This document shows positions 43,235 through 54,109 of a stretch of DNA of 64,000 nucleotides, in pieces; within the stretch, counting starts at the first letter, position 1, and the number at the start of each line of letters is the position of its first letter. The stretch lies in the NCBI RefSeq assembly GCF_014839835.1, contig NC_071621.1:17571402-17635401 (forward strand), written 5' to 3'. Origin of the DNA: Dryobates pubescens (Eukaryota; Chordata; Aves; Piciformes; Picidae). The position numbers and the translations under genes are program-made. The notes beneath the pieces are model-generated. The model did no database searches, was not told where the DNA came from, and worked only from the letters and a program-made list of their open reading frames with translations.

Positions 43235-43500
43235 ACCTGGGTGGTGCCCAGCTGGGGTCTCCACCTGCCTCAGGCCCACCCCTGGGCACCCAGCTTGGGG
43301 GGCTGCAGGCTGCTGGGCCTCCCGCCCCCCCCTTCCCCAAAGCTTTGGGCTGCTGCTGGTGGCGGGCACCCAGCAAGTGCCCACCCCCGGCAGTGCCCAC
43401 CCCCGGCAGTGCCCACCCCCGGCAGTGCCCACCCCCGGCTGAGAGCTTTGTCTGCTGCAATAAACCAGCTCCAGGAGCACTGGGCACAGAGCCTGGGGGG
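43235..43500 (+). repeat. Dispersed repeat with AATAAA (43459), copy 2
   Basis: Sense-oriented homologue of 22600-22890, with the cagtgcccacccccgg tandem and ctgctgcaataaaccagctc. It might act as a distal poly(A) site for SLCO2B1, but repeat origin is more likely. Confidence 0.6.
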
Positions 43501-43790
43501 CGCTGGGGGGCACTGGGAGGCACTGGGCACAGAGCCTGGGGGCGCTGGGGGGCACCGGGAGGCACTGGGCACAGAGCCTGGGGGCGCTGGGGGGCACCGG
43601 GAGGCACTGGGCACAGAGCCTGGGGGCGCTGGGGGGCACCGGGAGGCACTGGGCACAGAGCCTGGGGGCGCTGGGGGGCGCTGGGCACAGCCCCTGAAAG
43701 TGCTGGGGGGCACTGGGAGGCACTGGGCACAGAGCCTGGGGGCGCTGGGGGGCACTGAGGGGTACTGGGGGGCACCGAGCCCGGGGGTGC
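43480..43790. repeat. 42-bp minisatellite (CACTGGGCACAGAGCCTGGG)
   Basis: About six copies directly after copy 2 of the AATAAA repeat. The same unit occurs inverted at 46590-46930 and briefly at 22600-22650. Confidence 0.92.
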
Positions 43791-43839
43791 TGTGCTGGCG
43801 CTCTGGACTCTCTCCTCCTGCGCTCTCCGTGCTCCATCC

Positions 43840-44290
43840 CTTGGCTCCCCCCGGGAGGTGCTCAGGACCGGGCTGGATGCGGCCGGAGCTGCCCCTGCCG
43901 CTCCCTGAGCTCCCTTCCCCCCCGCGCAGTGCCAGGCTGGGTGGGGGGCTCGGTGCCCGCGCCCCGCAGCTGCCCGGGCGGCAGAGCGGTGCCCGAGCGG
44001 CGGTGCGGAGCTGGCTGAGCTCCAGGCGGGGATCAGGGAGCCGGCGCCGCCATCTGCGGCTGCCTCGGCTCCGTTGTGTAATCGAATTAACCGCGGCCGG
44101 CATCGGGCTGCCGGCAGCCCCCGGCCCCCTCCAGCCCTCCCTCCCTCCCTCCCTCCCCCCGCCCCCTCCCCCGGCCCTGCCTGCCGCCGCAGCAATTAGC
44201 GCTGCCCTTAATTGCGGCCCGGCCTGCTGCCGGCTCCGCCCCGCCGGGCTCCATCCTGCCCCTGCTCAGCGCCAAGGCTGGCAGAGGGCA
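43840..44290. promoter_or_regulatory. CpG-rich segment with TAAT-type homeodomain sites
   Basis: Dense CpG with three AT-rich islands: taatcgaattaaccgcgg (44080), gcaattagcgctg (44193) and cttaattgcggcc (44207). They stand out in a window otherwise poor in such motifs. gccgccatctgcgg recalls a YY1 site. It could be an unannotated promoter or enhancer 1.1 kb past SLCO2B1. Confidence 0.5.
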
Positions 44291-44329
44291 CAAGGGCTGG
44301 GGGCTCAGCCCCTGACCCTCTCCCTGCTC

Positions 44330-45135
44330 CTCCTGGTTCCAGCCCTCTCCCTCCTCCTGGTTGCAACCCTCTCCTTTCCTTCCTCTCCTCCCAGTTCCAA
44401 CCCTCTCAGCCCTTTCCCCCTCCCATCTCCTCCTGGTTCCAACCCTCTCCTTTCCTTCTCCTCCTCCTTGTTCCAACCCTCTCAGCCCTCTCCCTCCTCT
44501 CCTCCCAGTTCCAACCCTCTCAGACCTTTCCCCCTCCCATCTCCTCCTGGTTCCAACCCTCTCCTTTCCTTCTCCTCCTCCTTGTTCCAACCCTCTCAGC
44601 CCTCTCCCTCTTCTCCTCCCAGTTCCAACCCTCTCAGCCCTTTCCCCCTCCCATCTCCTCCTGGTTCCAACCCTCTCCTTTCCTTCTCCTCCTCCTTGTT
44701 CCAACCCTCTCAGCCCTCTCCCTCTTCTCCTCCCAGTTCCAACCCTCTCAGCCCTTTCCCCCTGCCATCTCCTCCTGGTTCCAATCCTCTCATGCCTCTC
44801 CCTCTCCCTCCTCCTGGTTCCAACCCTCTCCTTTCCCTCTCCTCCTCCTGGTTCCAACCCTCTCAGCCCTTTCCCTCCTTCTCCTCCTGGCTCAAACCCT
44901 CTCACCCCTTTCCTTCCTTCTCCTGCTGGTTCCAACCCTCTCATGCCTCTCCCTCTCCTCCTCCTGACTCCAACCCTCTCAGCCCTTTCCCTCTCCCTCT
45001 CCTCCTCCTGACTCCAACCCTCTCAGCCCTTTCCCTCTCCCTTCTCCTGGTTCCACTCCTCTCATCCCTTTCCCTCCTTCTCCTCCTGGTTCCCACCCTC
45101 TCTGCCCTTACCCTCTCCCTTCTCTTCCTGGTTCC
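44330..45135. repeat. C/T-rich minisatellite (CTCCTCCTGGTTCCAACCCTC)
   Basis: Units of 30-36 bp, grouped in a block of about 120 bp repeated three to four times between 44395 and 44790. False Pro/Ser-rich ORFs read through it. Confidence 0.92.
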
Positions 45136-45775
45136 AACCCCTGGAGCCCACCCATGCCAACTCAACCCCCCCTGCCCCCCAGCAGGGCACCCCCAGCAGC
45201 TTGCCCAGGGGCACCATGGCCAGGGGGGGTTGGAAGCTCTCCACAACCTCTCTGGGCAGCCTGCTCCAGGGCTTGGCAACCCCTCCAGCCATGGGCACTC
45301 CCCCACTGCCCTGGGCAGCCTGCCACAGGCCTGGGCACCCCTCAAGGGGCACCAATTGCTCCTCAGGGCCAAGCTCAACCTCCCCTGCCACAGCCTGAGG
45401 CCATCTCCTCCTGGCCCAGCCCTCAGGAGCAGCCCTTGAGCCCCAGCTGGCTGCAAGCTGCTCTCAGGGAGCTGCAGAGAGCCACAAGGTCTCCCCTCAG
45501 CCTCCTCTGCTGCAGCCTCAAACCCCCCAGGGCCCTCAGCTGCTCCTCACAACTTCTCCACAGCCTTCTCCTCCTTCCCCAGACCCCTCCCCAGCTTCCT
45601 TGCCCTGCTCTGGCCCTGCCCCAGCCCTCAAGGTCCTTCTGGCAGGGAGGTCCCAGCCCTGCCCCCAGGCTTGCAGCTGTGGGCTCCCCAGTGCCCAGCC
45701 CAGGGGCACAATCCCTGCCCTGCTCCTGCTGGCAGCCCCGAGGTGCCCATGGGCAGCCGTGGTGCCTCTGCCAGC
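45135..45775 (-). mobile_element. CR1 LINE, antisense 3' fragment (about 640 bp)
   Basis: The longest CR1 copy here. It runs from ttccaacccctggagcccac through ctctccacaacctctctggg, ccacaaggtctcccctcagc and ccccagcttccttgccctgc to the gtgcccagcccaggggcaca segment, in the inverse order of the sense copies. Confidence 0.88.
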
Positions 45776-46004
45776 TGCCAGCTCACCTCTACCTGCCCAA
45801 GTTCTGGGGCCCAGGCTGGTCCCACAGCTGCTCAGGGCTGGAGCAGAGGAGATGCCACAGAGCCCCAGGCAAACAGTGGGCAGAGGCAAAGCCAAACAGC
45901 AGAACGTGCCTGGAGCTGCTGCTGCCTTCCTGTGGGCACTGCAGCTCTGTGCTGGGCAAACAGTGCCAGGAGAAGGCTGGGCACAGAGTCACAGCAGGGT
46001 TTGG

Positions 46005-46270
46005 CTTGGGAAGGACTTTCCAAGGTCACCCAGTGCCAGCCCTGTAGCCAGGCAGGGACAGCCCCAGGCAGAGCTCAGAGCCCCAAACACCCTGCTCTGG
46101 GCTGCTGCCAGCCAGGGGGCAGCTCCCCCCTCCCTGGGCACCCTGGGCCAGGCTCTCCCCAGCCTCCTCCCTGCCCTCTGCCCTCAGGCTCCCTCCTGGA
46201 GCTCCAAACCAACCCCCGTGGGCTGGGCACAGCTGAGGGCACGGCCCAGAGCCCAGCAGCAGAGCAGGGC
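46005..46270 (-). mobile_element. Antisense CR1 fragment, second subtype
   Basis: The phrases accctgggccaggctctccc and ctcctggagctccaaaccaa match the subtype at 50020-50420 and, inverted, at 52270-52560 and 13555-13700. Confidence 0.78.
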
Positions 46271-46589
46271 ACAGGGCACAGGGCTGGGCACAGCTGCTGC
46301 CAGCTCCAAAGGGCCCTGAGCAGAGCCAGGATCCAGGGGCACCAAGGATGGAGCTGCCCCAGAGCTTCACCCTGGAGCCATGGAGTGATGGAGCCTGGCA
46401 CAGGGCAGGGGCTGGCACAGGGCAGGGGCTGGCACAGGGCTCCAAACCATCCCTCCCTGTCCTGCCCCCACAGTTCCTGCTCCACCTCTCTCTCCTGGGT
46501 CCTCTGTCAGCCTTGCAGGGCCAGCAGGGGTCCTGAGAGCTGCCCCAGAGGCTGCCCAGCTGCAGGGCAGGAAGGAGCTGTGGGAGCTG

Positions 46590-46930
46590 CCCCCCAGCAC
46601 CCCCCAAGCTCTGTGCCCAGTGCTCCCCAGCACCCCCAAGCTCTGTGCCCAGTGCACTCCAGCATCCCCAGGCTCTGCCCAGTGCCCCCCAGCGTCCCCA
46701 GGCTCTGTGCCCAGTAGCTCCCAGTGCCCTCCAGCACCCCCAAGCTCTGCCCAGTGTCCCCCAGCACCCCCAGGCTCTGTGCCCAGTGCCCTCCAGCACC
46801 CCCAGGCTCTGCCCAGTGCCCCCCAGCACCACCAAGCTCTGTGCCCAGTGCCCCCCAGCACCCCCAGGCTCTGTGCCCAGTAGCTCCCAGTGCCCCCCAG
46901 CACCCCCAAGCTCTGAGCCAGGGCTCTCCC
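46590..46930. repeat. Minisatellite (CCCCCAGCACCCCCAGGCTC), inverse of the 43.5-kb array
   Basis: About ten units of 28-42 bp with ctctgtgcccagtgcccccc. Confidence 0.9.
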
Positions 46931-47735
46931 CTCCATGCCCTCCAAGATGCCCTTGCCCCGAGGTCGCTTTGGGCCAGCCCTTGGCATCGGCCTGGCAGCC
47001 TTGGGTTAATGCTTGGCCTCTGGATGCTCTCCCAGGACCCTTCCAGCCTGGATTGACGACTCCAGGACTTGATGAGCTTCTAATTATAGCCCTGGCAGAG
47101 CAGCTGCTGCAGGAGCTGGCACCTGGCAGCCTCCTCCTGCTGCTGCTGCTGCTCTTTGCCCACCAGCAGCTCCTTGCTGCCCAGCTCCAGGGGGTCAGGA
47201 GCCCGCAGAGCCGGGCTGGAGCTCTCCAAAGCTGGCAGCTGGCACGGTGGGCACGGTGCTGGGTGAGGTCTGGCACTGCCCACGAGGAGCAGGAGGTGGG
47301 AAGCAGCTCCTGCTGGCACCTGCCCGGGGTGGCACAGGAGGGGCTGCAGGGGCAGCAAGCCCTGAGGGCTTCAGGAGGGGCCCTGGAGGGGGTGAGGCTG
47401 TGCCAGGGCCCGAGGCTGAGTGCCGAGGGGGGGGTCGGTGGCAGCTCTCAGGAGGTCTCCTCTTGTCCCCCTCCCATCCCAGGGGGCTGAGGAGCAAAGC
47501 TGGGCTCCGGCTCTGCCCTCGGAGCAGCTCCTGGGCCGGTGCCCTGCCCGCGGCTGGGCTGCTGGCTGCGGTTTGCCGCCGGGGATGCCCTCTGAAGGTC
47601 AGCTCCAGCCCCTCCCCCGGGCAGCTGGGGACCCTTGCTGCTTCCTCCTGCAGAGCTGGGGCTCCACAGCGAGCCTGAGGCTGGGGCTTCTGCAGAGCAG
47701 AGCAGAGGGGCAGGGCAGGACGGTGCCCTGGTCCT
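46931..47735. other. Low-repeat stretch with a leucine-rich open frame, no gene called
   Basis: One plus frame near 47060-47200 reads a Leu-rich segment with eight consecutive leucines coded by (CTG)n. No signal for splicing, start context or homologue was recognised. Confidence 0.35.
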
Positions 47736-47925
47736 GCCACCCTGGGTGCTGCCACCCTGGGTGCTGCCACCCTGGGTGCTGCCACTCTGGGTGCTGCCAC
47801 CCTGAGTGCTGCCACCCTGGTCCTGCCACCCTGGGTGCTGCCACCCTGGGTGCTGCCACTCTGAGTGCTGCCACCCTGGTCCTGCCACCCTGGGTGCTGC
47901 CACCCTGGGTGCTGCCAGGAGCAAG
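47735..47925. repeat. 15-bp minisatellite (GTGCTGCCACCCTGG)
   Basis: About 13 copies, alternating with tcctgccaccctggg. Confidence 0.93.
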
Positions 47926-48185
47926 GAGCCCAGGAAGGATGCAAGGAGGCCAAGCAGGGTATAAGGAGCCCAAGCAGGGTGCAAGGAGGCCAAGCAGGGT
48001 GCAAGGAGCTCAGGCAGGGTGCAAGGAGCCCAGGAAGGGTTCAAGGAGCTCAGGCAGGGTGCAAGGAGCTCAGGAAGGGTGCAAGGAGCCCAGGAAGGGT
48101 GCAAGGAGCCCAGGAAGGGTGCAAGGAGCCCAGGAAGGGTGCAAGGAGGCCAAGCAGGGTACAAAGAGCCCAGGATGGGTGCAAG
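47925..48185. repeat. 20-bp minisatellite (GCAAGGAGCCCAGGAAGGGT), array 1
   Basis: About 13 copies. Variants include ctcaggcagg, ggccaagcag and a rare cccaggatgg. Confidence 0.93.
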
Positions 48186-48815
48186 GAGCAGGGCAGAAGC
48201 TTGGAGCTGCTCCACCTGCATGGGCTGGGGCAGGCACTGCCTCAGTGCAGCTCCTGGCTGGCAGCTCCTCAGCTTTCTGTGGGAGATGCCAAGGTGGTGC
48301 TGGAGGAGCAGGAGCAGGGCCAAGGCCAGAAATAAAAAGGGGCAATGAATAATTTAGGGCTGGAGGGAGGCTGGGAATGGCCGAGCCAGGAGCAGGAGCC
48401 TGGGGCTGATGAAGGGCAGCAGCAGCAGCAGCAGCAGATCCATCAGAGGTGTCTCAGCTGGGAACATTTTGCCTCTCCTGGAGAGCAGAGGGGAGGGGAA
48501 GACATAAAAAAAGGAGAGAGGAGGAAAAATTTGTCCTGCAGAGGAAGATCCTTGAGAGGAACCAGGGGGGAAAAGGTGAAGGGAAAAGGGATGGAAGGCA
48601 GGGAGAGGAAAGGCACAAAAAGGGAAGGCTGCAGCCTCAGCCTGCAGCTCCTGAAGCTCAGAGCCAGCCCCTTGGGTCCCTGCATTCCCTTCCTTTTGGG
48701 TCCCTTGATTCCCAATTCCTGAAGCTCACCTCCCTCCTGGGAGCCCTTTGTTCCCAGCTCCTGAAGCTCAGATCCTGCCTTCTGGGTCCTTTCATTCCCA
48801 TCTCTTCAAGTGGCA
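48186..48815. other. Spacer between two arrays of the same 20-bp repeat
   Basis: Contains an AATAAA (48331), an A-rich tract and a (CAG)6 run (48420-48436). No gene recognised. Confidence 0.4.
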
Positions 48816-48817
48816 CA

Positions 48818-49090
48818 GGCAGGGTGCAAGGAGCCCAGGCAGGGTGCAAGGAGCCCAGGCAGGGTGCAAGGAGCCCTGGAAGGATACAAGGAGCCCAGGC
48901 AGGGTGCAAGGAGCCCAGGAAGGATACAAGGAGCCCAGGCAGGGTGCAAGGAGCCCAGGAAGGATACAAGGAGCCCAGGAAGGATACAAGGAGCCCAGGC
49001 AGGGTGCAAGGAGCCCAGGCAGGGTGCAAGGAGCCCAGGCAGGGTGCAAGGAGCCCAGGAAGGATACAAGGAGCCCAGGCAGGGTGTAAA
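48818..49090. repeat. 20-bp minisatellite (GCAAGGAGCCCAGGCAGGGT), array 2
   Basis: About 13-14 copies of the array 1 unit, 0.63 kb away. Here the aggatac variant replaces agggtgc in alternate copies. Confidence 0.93.
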
Positions 49091-49725
49091 GCACCCATCC
49101 TGCTGGGAAACCAAGGGCCAGGAGCCCGTGTGGGGGGAATTCCGGGGTCAGATCAAGGGTTTGGGGTGAGAAGAGGACAGGAAGTGGTGGTGGGAAGGAG
49201 AGGCAGCTGGGGGGTGTTGAATCCATGGCAGCTGGCAGCTGCTGGGCAGGAAATCCCCTGGCAGCCTGCGGGAAGCAGCCTGCAGGGTTCCAGGAGGGAT
49301 TTTCCTGCTGGCAGCTCCTCCTGCCTGACCCTGGACACAAGTTCCCAGCAAGCCTGCAGCCAGGGGGTACCACAGGAGACCCCCCCAGGACCCCCCTCCC
49401 CCCCGGGCCGTGGGCAGTGGAGCCCGGCTCAGAGGTGCCCCCCCCCAGGCACCAAGCTGGGGCACGGAGCAGGCTGAATGCCCAGGGCACAGCAAGGCAG
49501 GGGGTGGCAGCAGCAGGGGGGCACAGCCTCGGCTGGCACCAGGGGAGCCTTGGACTGGAGCTGAGCAGCAACTTCTGCTCCTTGAGGGCCTCTGAGAGCC
49601 ACCCAGTGGGGGCTGGATGCCAACGGAGCCCTGCTGGCAAACAGCTCTGAGTGCCCCCAGACCCTGCAGGGGAACCTGAGACCCTCCCAGGACTGTCAGA
49701 GAGGCTCAGCCCAGAGCCCAGGATG
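49091..49725. other. Intergenic, no gene recognised
   Basis: Mostly unique sequence with short ORFs only. Confidence 0.4.
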
Positions 49726-49729
49726 GGGG

Positions 49730-50420
49730 GAAGGGACCCCTGGAGCCCACCCATGCCAACCCCCCCTGCTCCAGCAGGGCACCCCCCAGCAGCTTGCCCA
49801 GGGGCACCATGGCCAGGGGGGGTTGGAAGCTCTCCACAGCCTCTGAGCACTGAGCAGATGCCCTCTGGGGCTGCTCCCCTCCAGGCTGGGCAACCTCTCC
49901 TAGCTGTGCCAACCTGGCCTCCCAGCCAGGGCACCAAGGCAGCCTGGCACCAGGGCAGGGTGGCAGAGAGGAGCAGAGCTCCAGCCAGGGAGGGTCAGGG
50001 AATGAAAGCCACAGGGAATGGCTTGGGTGGGAAGGGACCTGACAGTGCCAGGCAGTGCCAGGCAGTGCCAGCCCTGCAGCCAGCAGGCACAGCCCCAGGC
50101 TGAGCTCAGAGCCCCAAACACCCTGCCCTGGGCTGCTGCCAGCCAGGGGGCAGCTCCCCAGTCCCTGGGCACCCTGGGCCAGGCTCTCCCCAGCCTTCTC
50201 CCATCCCTCTGCCCTGAGGCTTCCTCCTGGAGCTCCAAACCATCCCCCTTGGGCCTGGCCCCACAGCTCCTGCTCCAGAGCCTGGCTCCAGCTTGCTCCT
50301 GGGCCCCTTCCAGCCCTGCCAGGCCACCAGGAGGTGCCCCTGGAGCCCTTCTCCAGCTTGGGCACCCCCAGCTGTGCCAGCCTGGGCACCCAGCAGAGCC
50401 CTTCCAGCCCTCCCCTGGCC
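49730..50420 (-). mobile_element. Antisense CR1 fragments (two)
   Basis: 49735-49840 has ccatggccaggggggg-type and gaagctctccacagcctctg landmarks. 50025-50420 is the second subtype, from gaagggacctgacagtgcca to cctgggcacccagcagag. Confidence 0.8.
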
Positions 50421-50865
50421 CTGACCCGGCCCCAGCAGCTCCCTGGCAGCGCTGTGCCCCCCAGAGCCACCCCCAGCAGCACTCAGGAGGTCTCCCCAGG
50501 GCTGCTGCCCAGCCCGGGTGGTGCCCAGGGGCCGCCCTGCCCCAGGGGCTGCAGCTCCTGGTCCGCGTGGTGCCAGCTCTGCAGCCTGCCCAGGGCCCTC
50601 TGGCTGGATGCCAGCCCTCAGCTCTGCCAACGCCAGCACTCAGCTCAGTGCCCACTCACACGGGGGCGGGGGGGGTGGGGTCCCAGCAGCCACCCCGGGT
50701 GCCATCTGTGCCCGCGGGTCCCCGGGGCGGCTGCTGGCAGCCCCAGCCCTGCCCCTGGGCTCATCCCGAGGTGTTAACCACTCTCTAATCCCCTGCTGGC
50801 TGCTGACCCCCGGAGCCCTCTCCCACAGCTCCGCAGCCGCGGCAGCAGCAGCTGCCCAGGCTGTG
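50421..50865. other. Intergenic, no gene recognised
   Basis: CpG-moderate unique sequence leading into the 62-bp array. Confidence 0.35.
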
Positions 50866-51535
50866 ATCAGCCAGGGGCAGCGGGCACCAGGCTGGCACAG
50901 CCCAGGAGGGGCAGCGGGCACCAGGCTGGCACAGCCCGGCAGGGGCAGCGGGCACCAGGCTGTGATCAGCCAGGGGCAGCGGGCACCAGGCTGTGATCAG
51001 CCAGGGGCAGTGGGCACCAGGCTGGCACAGCCCGGCAGGGGCAGCGGGCACCAGGCTGTGATCAGCCAGGGGCAGTGGGCACCAGGCTGGCACAGCCCGG
51101 CAGGGGCAGTGGGCACCAGGCTGTGATCAGCCAGGGGCAGCGGGCACCAGGCTGGCACAGGCCGGGAGGGGCAGCGGGCACCAGGCTGTGATCAGCCAGG
51201 GGCAGCGGGCACCAGGCTGGCACAGGCCGGGAGGGGCAGTGGGCACCAGGCTGTGATCAGCCAGGGGCAGCGGGCACCAGGCTGGCACAGGCCGGGAGGG
51301 GCAGCGGGCACCAGGCTGTGATCAGCCAGGGGCAGCGGGCACCAGGCTGGCACAGGCCGGGAGGGGCAGCGGGCACCAGGCTGTGATCAGCCAGGGGCAC
51401 CGGGCACCAGGCTGGCACAGCCCGGCAGGGGCAGCAGGCACCAGGCTGTGATCAGCCAGGGGCAGCGGGCACCAGGCTGGCACAGGCCGGGAGGGGCAGC
51501 AGGCACCAGGCTGGCACAGGCCAGGAGGGGCAAGC
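50865..51535. repeat. Compound minisatellite (GATCAGCCAGGGGCAGCGGG and GCACAGCCCGGCAGGGGCAG)
   Basis: About 20 units of 27-31 bp of two types, mostly alternating as a roughly 60-bp dimer. All share gggcaccaggctg. Confidence 0.93.
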
Positions 51536-51689
51536 TCCTGCCCTGTGTCAGCACCTGCCTGGTGCCAGGCTGCCAGTCCCTGCCTTGTTCCTGGCTCCAT
51601 CCCTTTCCCTGTGCCAGTCCCTGCCCTGTGCCCAGCCCAGTGCCCTGCTGTGCTGCTGGGCTCTGTGCTGTGCCCTTAGCTGTGCTCCT

Positions 51690-51945
51690 CCCTGGGTTGC
51701 TCCCTGGCCACCTCTGAAGCTCCTCTGCCCCTGGGTTGCTCCCTGGCCACCTCTGGAGCTCCTCTGCCCCTGGGTTGCTCCCTGGCCACCTCTGGAGCTC
51801 CTCTGCCCCTGGGCTGCTCCCTGGCCACCTCTGGAGCTCCTCTGCCCCTGGGCTGCTCCCTGGCCACCTCTGGAGCTCCTCTGCCCCTGGGCTGCTCCCT
51901 GGCCACCTCTGAAGCTCCTCTGCCCCTGGGCTCCTCCTCTGCTCC
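51690..51945. repeat. 39-bp minisatellite (CTGGCCACCTCTGGAGCTCC)
   Basis: Six and a half copies, exactly 13 codons long, so all frames stay open. No gene evidence. Confidence 0.93.
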
Positions 51946-52139
51946 AGGCTGAACATCTTCAGCAGCAGCAGCAGAGCCTCCTCCCCAGATGTGCTGAGCT
52001 CACATCCAGATGTTGATGACCTCCCCTTTCCTCCCTGTACCTCTGTGGGTGCCTGGGGTGCCCCTTGGGACCCTCTCCAGGAATGGTCCCACCCAGCCCC
52101 ACTGCAGTGGGGACAAAGTTGTCCTCCCCCATGCCAAGG

Positions 52140-52570
52140 ATGCTCCAGGGACACCTCCTGGTGGCCTGGCAGGGCTGGAAGGGCTCTGCTGGGTGCCCAG
52201 GCTGGCACAGCTGGGGGTGCCCAGGCTGGAGAAGGGCTCCAGGGACACCTCCTGGTGGCCTGGCAGGGCTGAAGGGGCCCAGGAGCAAGCTGGAGCCAGG
52301 CTCTGGAGCAGGAGCTGTGGGGCCAGGCCCAGGGGGGATGGTTTGGAGCTCCAGGAGGAAGCCTCAGGGCAGAGGGATGGGAGAAGGCTGGGGAGAGCCT
52401 GGCCCAGGGTGCCCAGGGAGGGGGGGAGCTGCCCCCTGGCTGGCAGCAGCCCAGGGCAGGGTGTTTGGGGCTCTGAGCTCTGCCTGGGGCTGTGCCTGCT
52501 GGCTGCAGGGCTGGCACTGCCTGGCACTGGCAGGTCCCTTCCCACCCAAGCCCTGCCAGGGCTCCACAGC
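52140..52570 (+). mobile_element. CR1 LINE fragment, second subtype, sense
   Basis: gctggagaagggctccaggg, gatggtttggagctccagga and gagagcctggcccagggtgc follow the CR1 order. A 65-bp part is tandemly duplicated near 52140 and 52230. Confidence 0.82.
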
Positions 52571-53034
52571 CCCAGGGCTGGCAGCAGGCTCCCAGCCCAG
52601 GTGAGCACCGAGCAGGGGCAGGGGGGAGGTGAAGCTGCCCCCGGAGCCTCCTCTGCTCCTCGCAGCCCTGCTGCAGGGAGGAGTCCTGGGCAGGAAGCCT
52701 TCCTCCCTCCCCTCCCCCTCCCCTCCAGGGCTATTTTTGGCCTCCCCTGGACCACTCCGGAGCCACTTTGGTGCCAGCGCTGCGGTGCCAGGGCGGTGAC
52801 TCGGCAGGGCGGGGTGGCACCGAGCCCCAGCCTGGCACAGGAGCTTCTCTGGCTGCTGGCAGAGAGTTTCCCCCTCCTGCTCTCACCTCGCTGCCCCTGC
52901 AGGCAGCTCAGCACTGATGGCCCAAAGGTATTTATAGAGCAGCAGCAGCAGCAGCAGCAGGAGGAGGCAGCTGCTAAAGGTCTCCTTCTCCTCTGCCTGC
53001 CCTGGGAGGGGGGACAGAGAAGGGGCTGGAAGGG

Positions 53035-53440
53035 ACCTCAAGGCTCCTCCAGTGCCACCCCCCCTGCCCTGGGCACCTCACACCACAGCAGGTTGCTCAG
53101 AGCCACCTCCAGCCTGGCCTGGAGCAGCTCCAGGGGTGAGGCTTCCACCCCCTCCCTGGGCAGCTTGAAGAGGCTGTGGCTGGAGGAGAGCTTGGAGCCC
53201 AAGCACAGCCCCAGCACCACCACCCCATGGCCCTCAGCACCACAGCTCCAGGGCTTGGCAGCCCCTCCAGAGCCAGGGACTCCACCACCTCCCTGGGCAG
53301 CCTGGGCCAGGCTCTTACCACCCCTCCTGGGGATGAATTTCCTCCTGACATCCAACCTGCATCTCCCCACTCCGAGTTTTGCTCCCTCTGACCCCTCTGG
53401 GAGCAGCTTGGAGCCACAGCTGCAGCTCAGCCCCCTGGAG
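53035..53440 (-). mobile_element. Antisense CR1 fragments (composite)
   Basis: Contains ggttgctcagagccacctcc, accaccaccccatggccctc, ctccaccacctccctgggca and the distinctive atttcctcctgacatccaac, the reverse of CR1 GGATGTCAGGAGGAAAT. Confidence 0.83.
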
Positions 53441-53559
53441 CCAGCAGACACAGGGCAGGGGCAGGGGCAGGGGGGGAGGTGAAGCCCCTCCAGAGCCTCC
53501 TCTGCTCCTCACTGCCCTGCTGAGCCTCCAGGCTCAGCTGCAGGAAGGAGTCCTGGAGC

Positions 53560-53985
53560 TGGTGGCCAGGAGCTGGTGGGCAGGAGCTGGTGGCCAGGAG
53601 CTGGTGACCAGGAGCTGCTGACCAGGAGCTGGTGACCAGGAGCTGCTGACCAGGAGCTGCTGGCCAGGAGCTGGTGACCAGGAGCTGCTGACCAGGAGCT
53701 GGTGGCCAGGAGCTGCTGACCAGGAGCTGGTGACCAGGAGCTGGTGACCAGGAGCTGGTGACCAGGAGCTGCTGACCAGGAGCTGCTGACCAGGAGCTGC
53801 TGGCCAGGAGCTGGTGGCCAGGAGCTGCTGACCAGGAGCTGGTGGCCAGGAGCTGGTGGCCAGGAGCTGCTGACCAGGAGCTGGTGGCCAGGAGCTGGTG
53901 GCCAGGAGCTGCTGACCAGGAGCTGCTGGCCAGGAGCTGCTGGCCAGGAGCTGGTGGTCAGGAGCTGCTGGCCAGGAGCTGCTGA
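53560..53985. repeat. 14-bp minisatellite (CCAGGAGCTGGTGA)
   Basis: About 30 copies with two variable sites (gctgg/gctgc and tgacc/tggcc), giving a binary-like pattern along the array. Confidence 0.93.
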
Positions 53986-54109
53986 CCCACAAGGTCTTCA
54001 GGCCCTTGGGCAGGTACAGGCAAAGGTCTCCATGAGGCCACCAGGCAAAGGTCCTCCTGGGCCCCAGGGCCACCCCACTGATGATGGCACCAAAGAGCAG
54101 CTCCCCAAG

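Noticed and set aside
46645-47490. 281-aa ORF with a poly-Leu stretch as a signal-peptide gene
   Set aside because: The Leu run is a (CTG)n tract and the N-terminal third is minisatellite. No conserved domain or splice signals.
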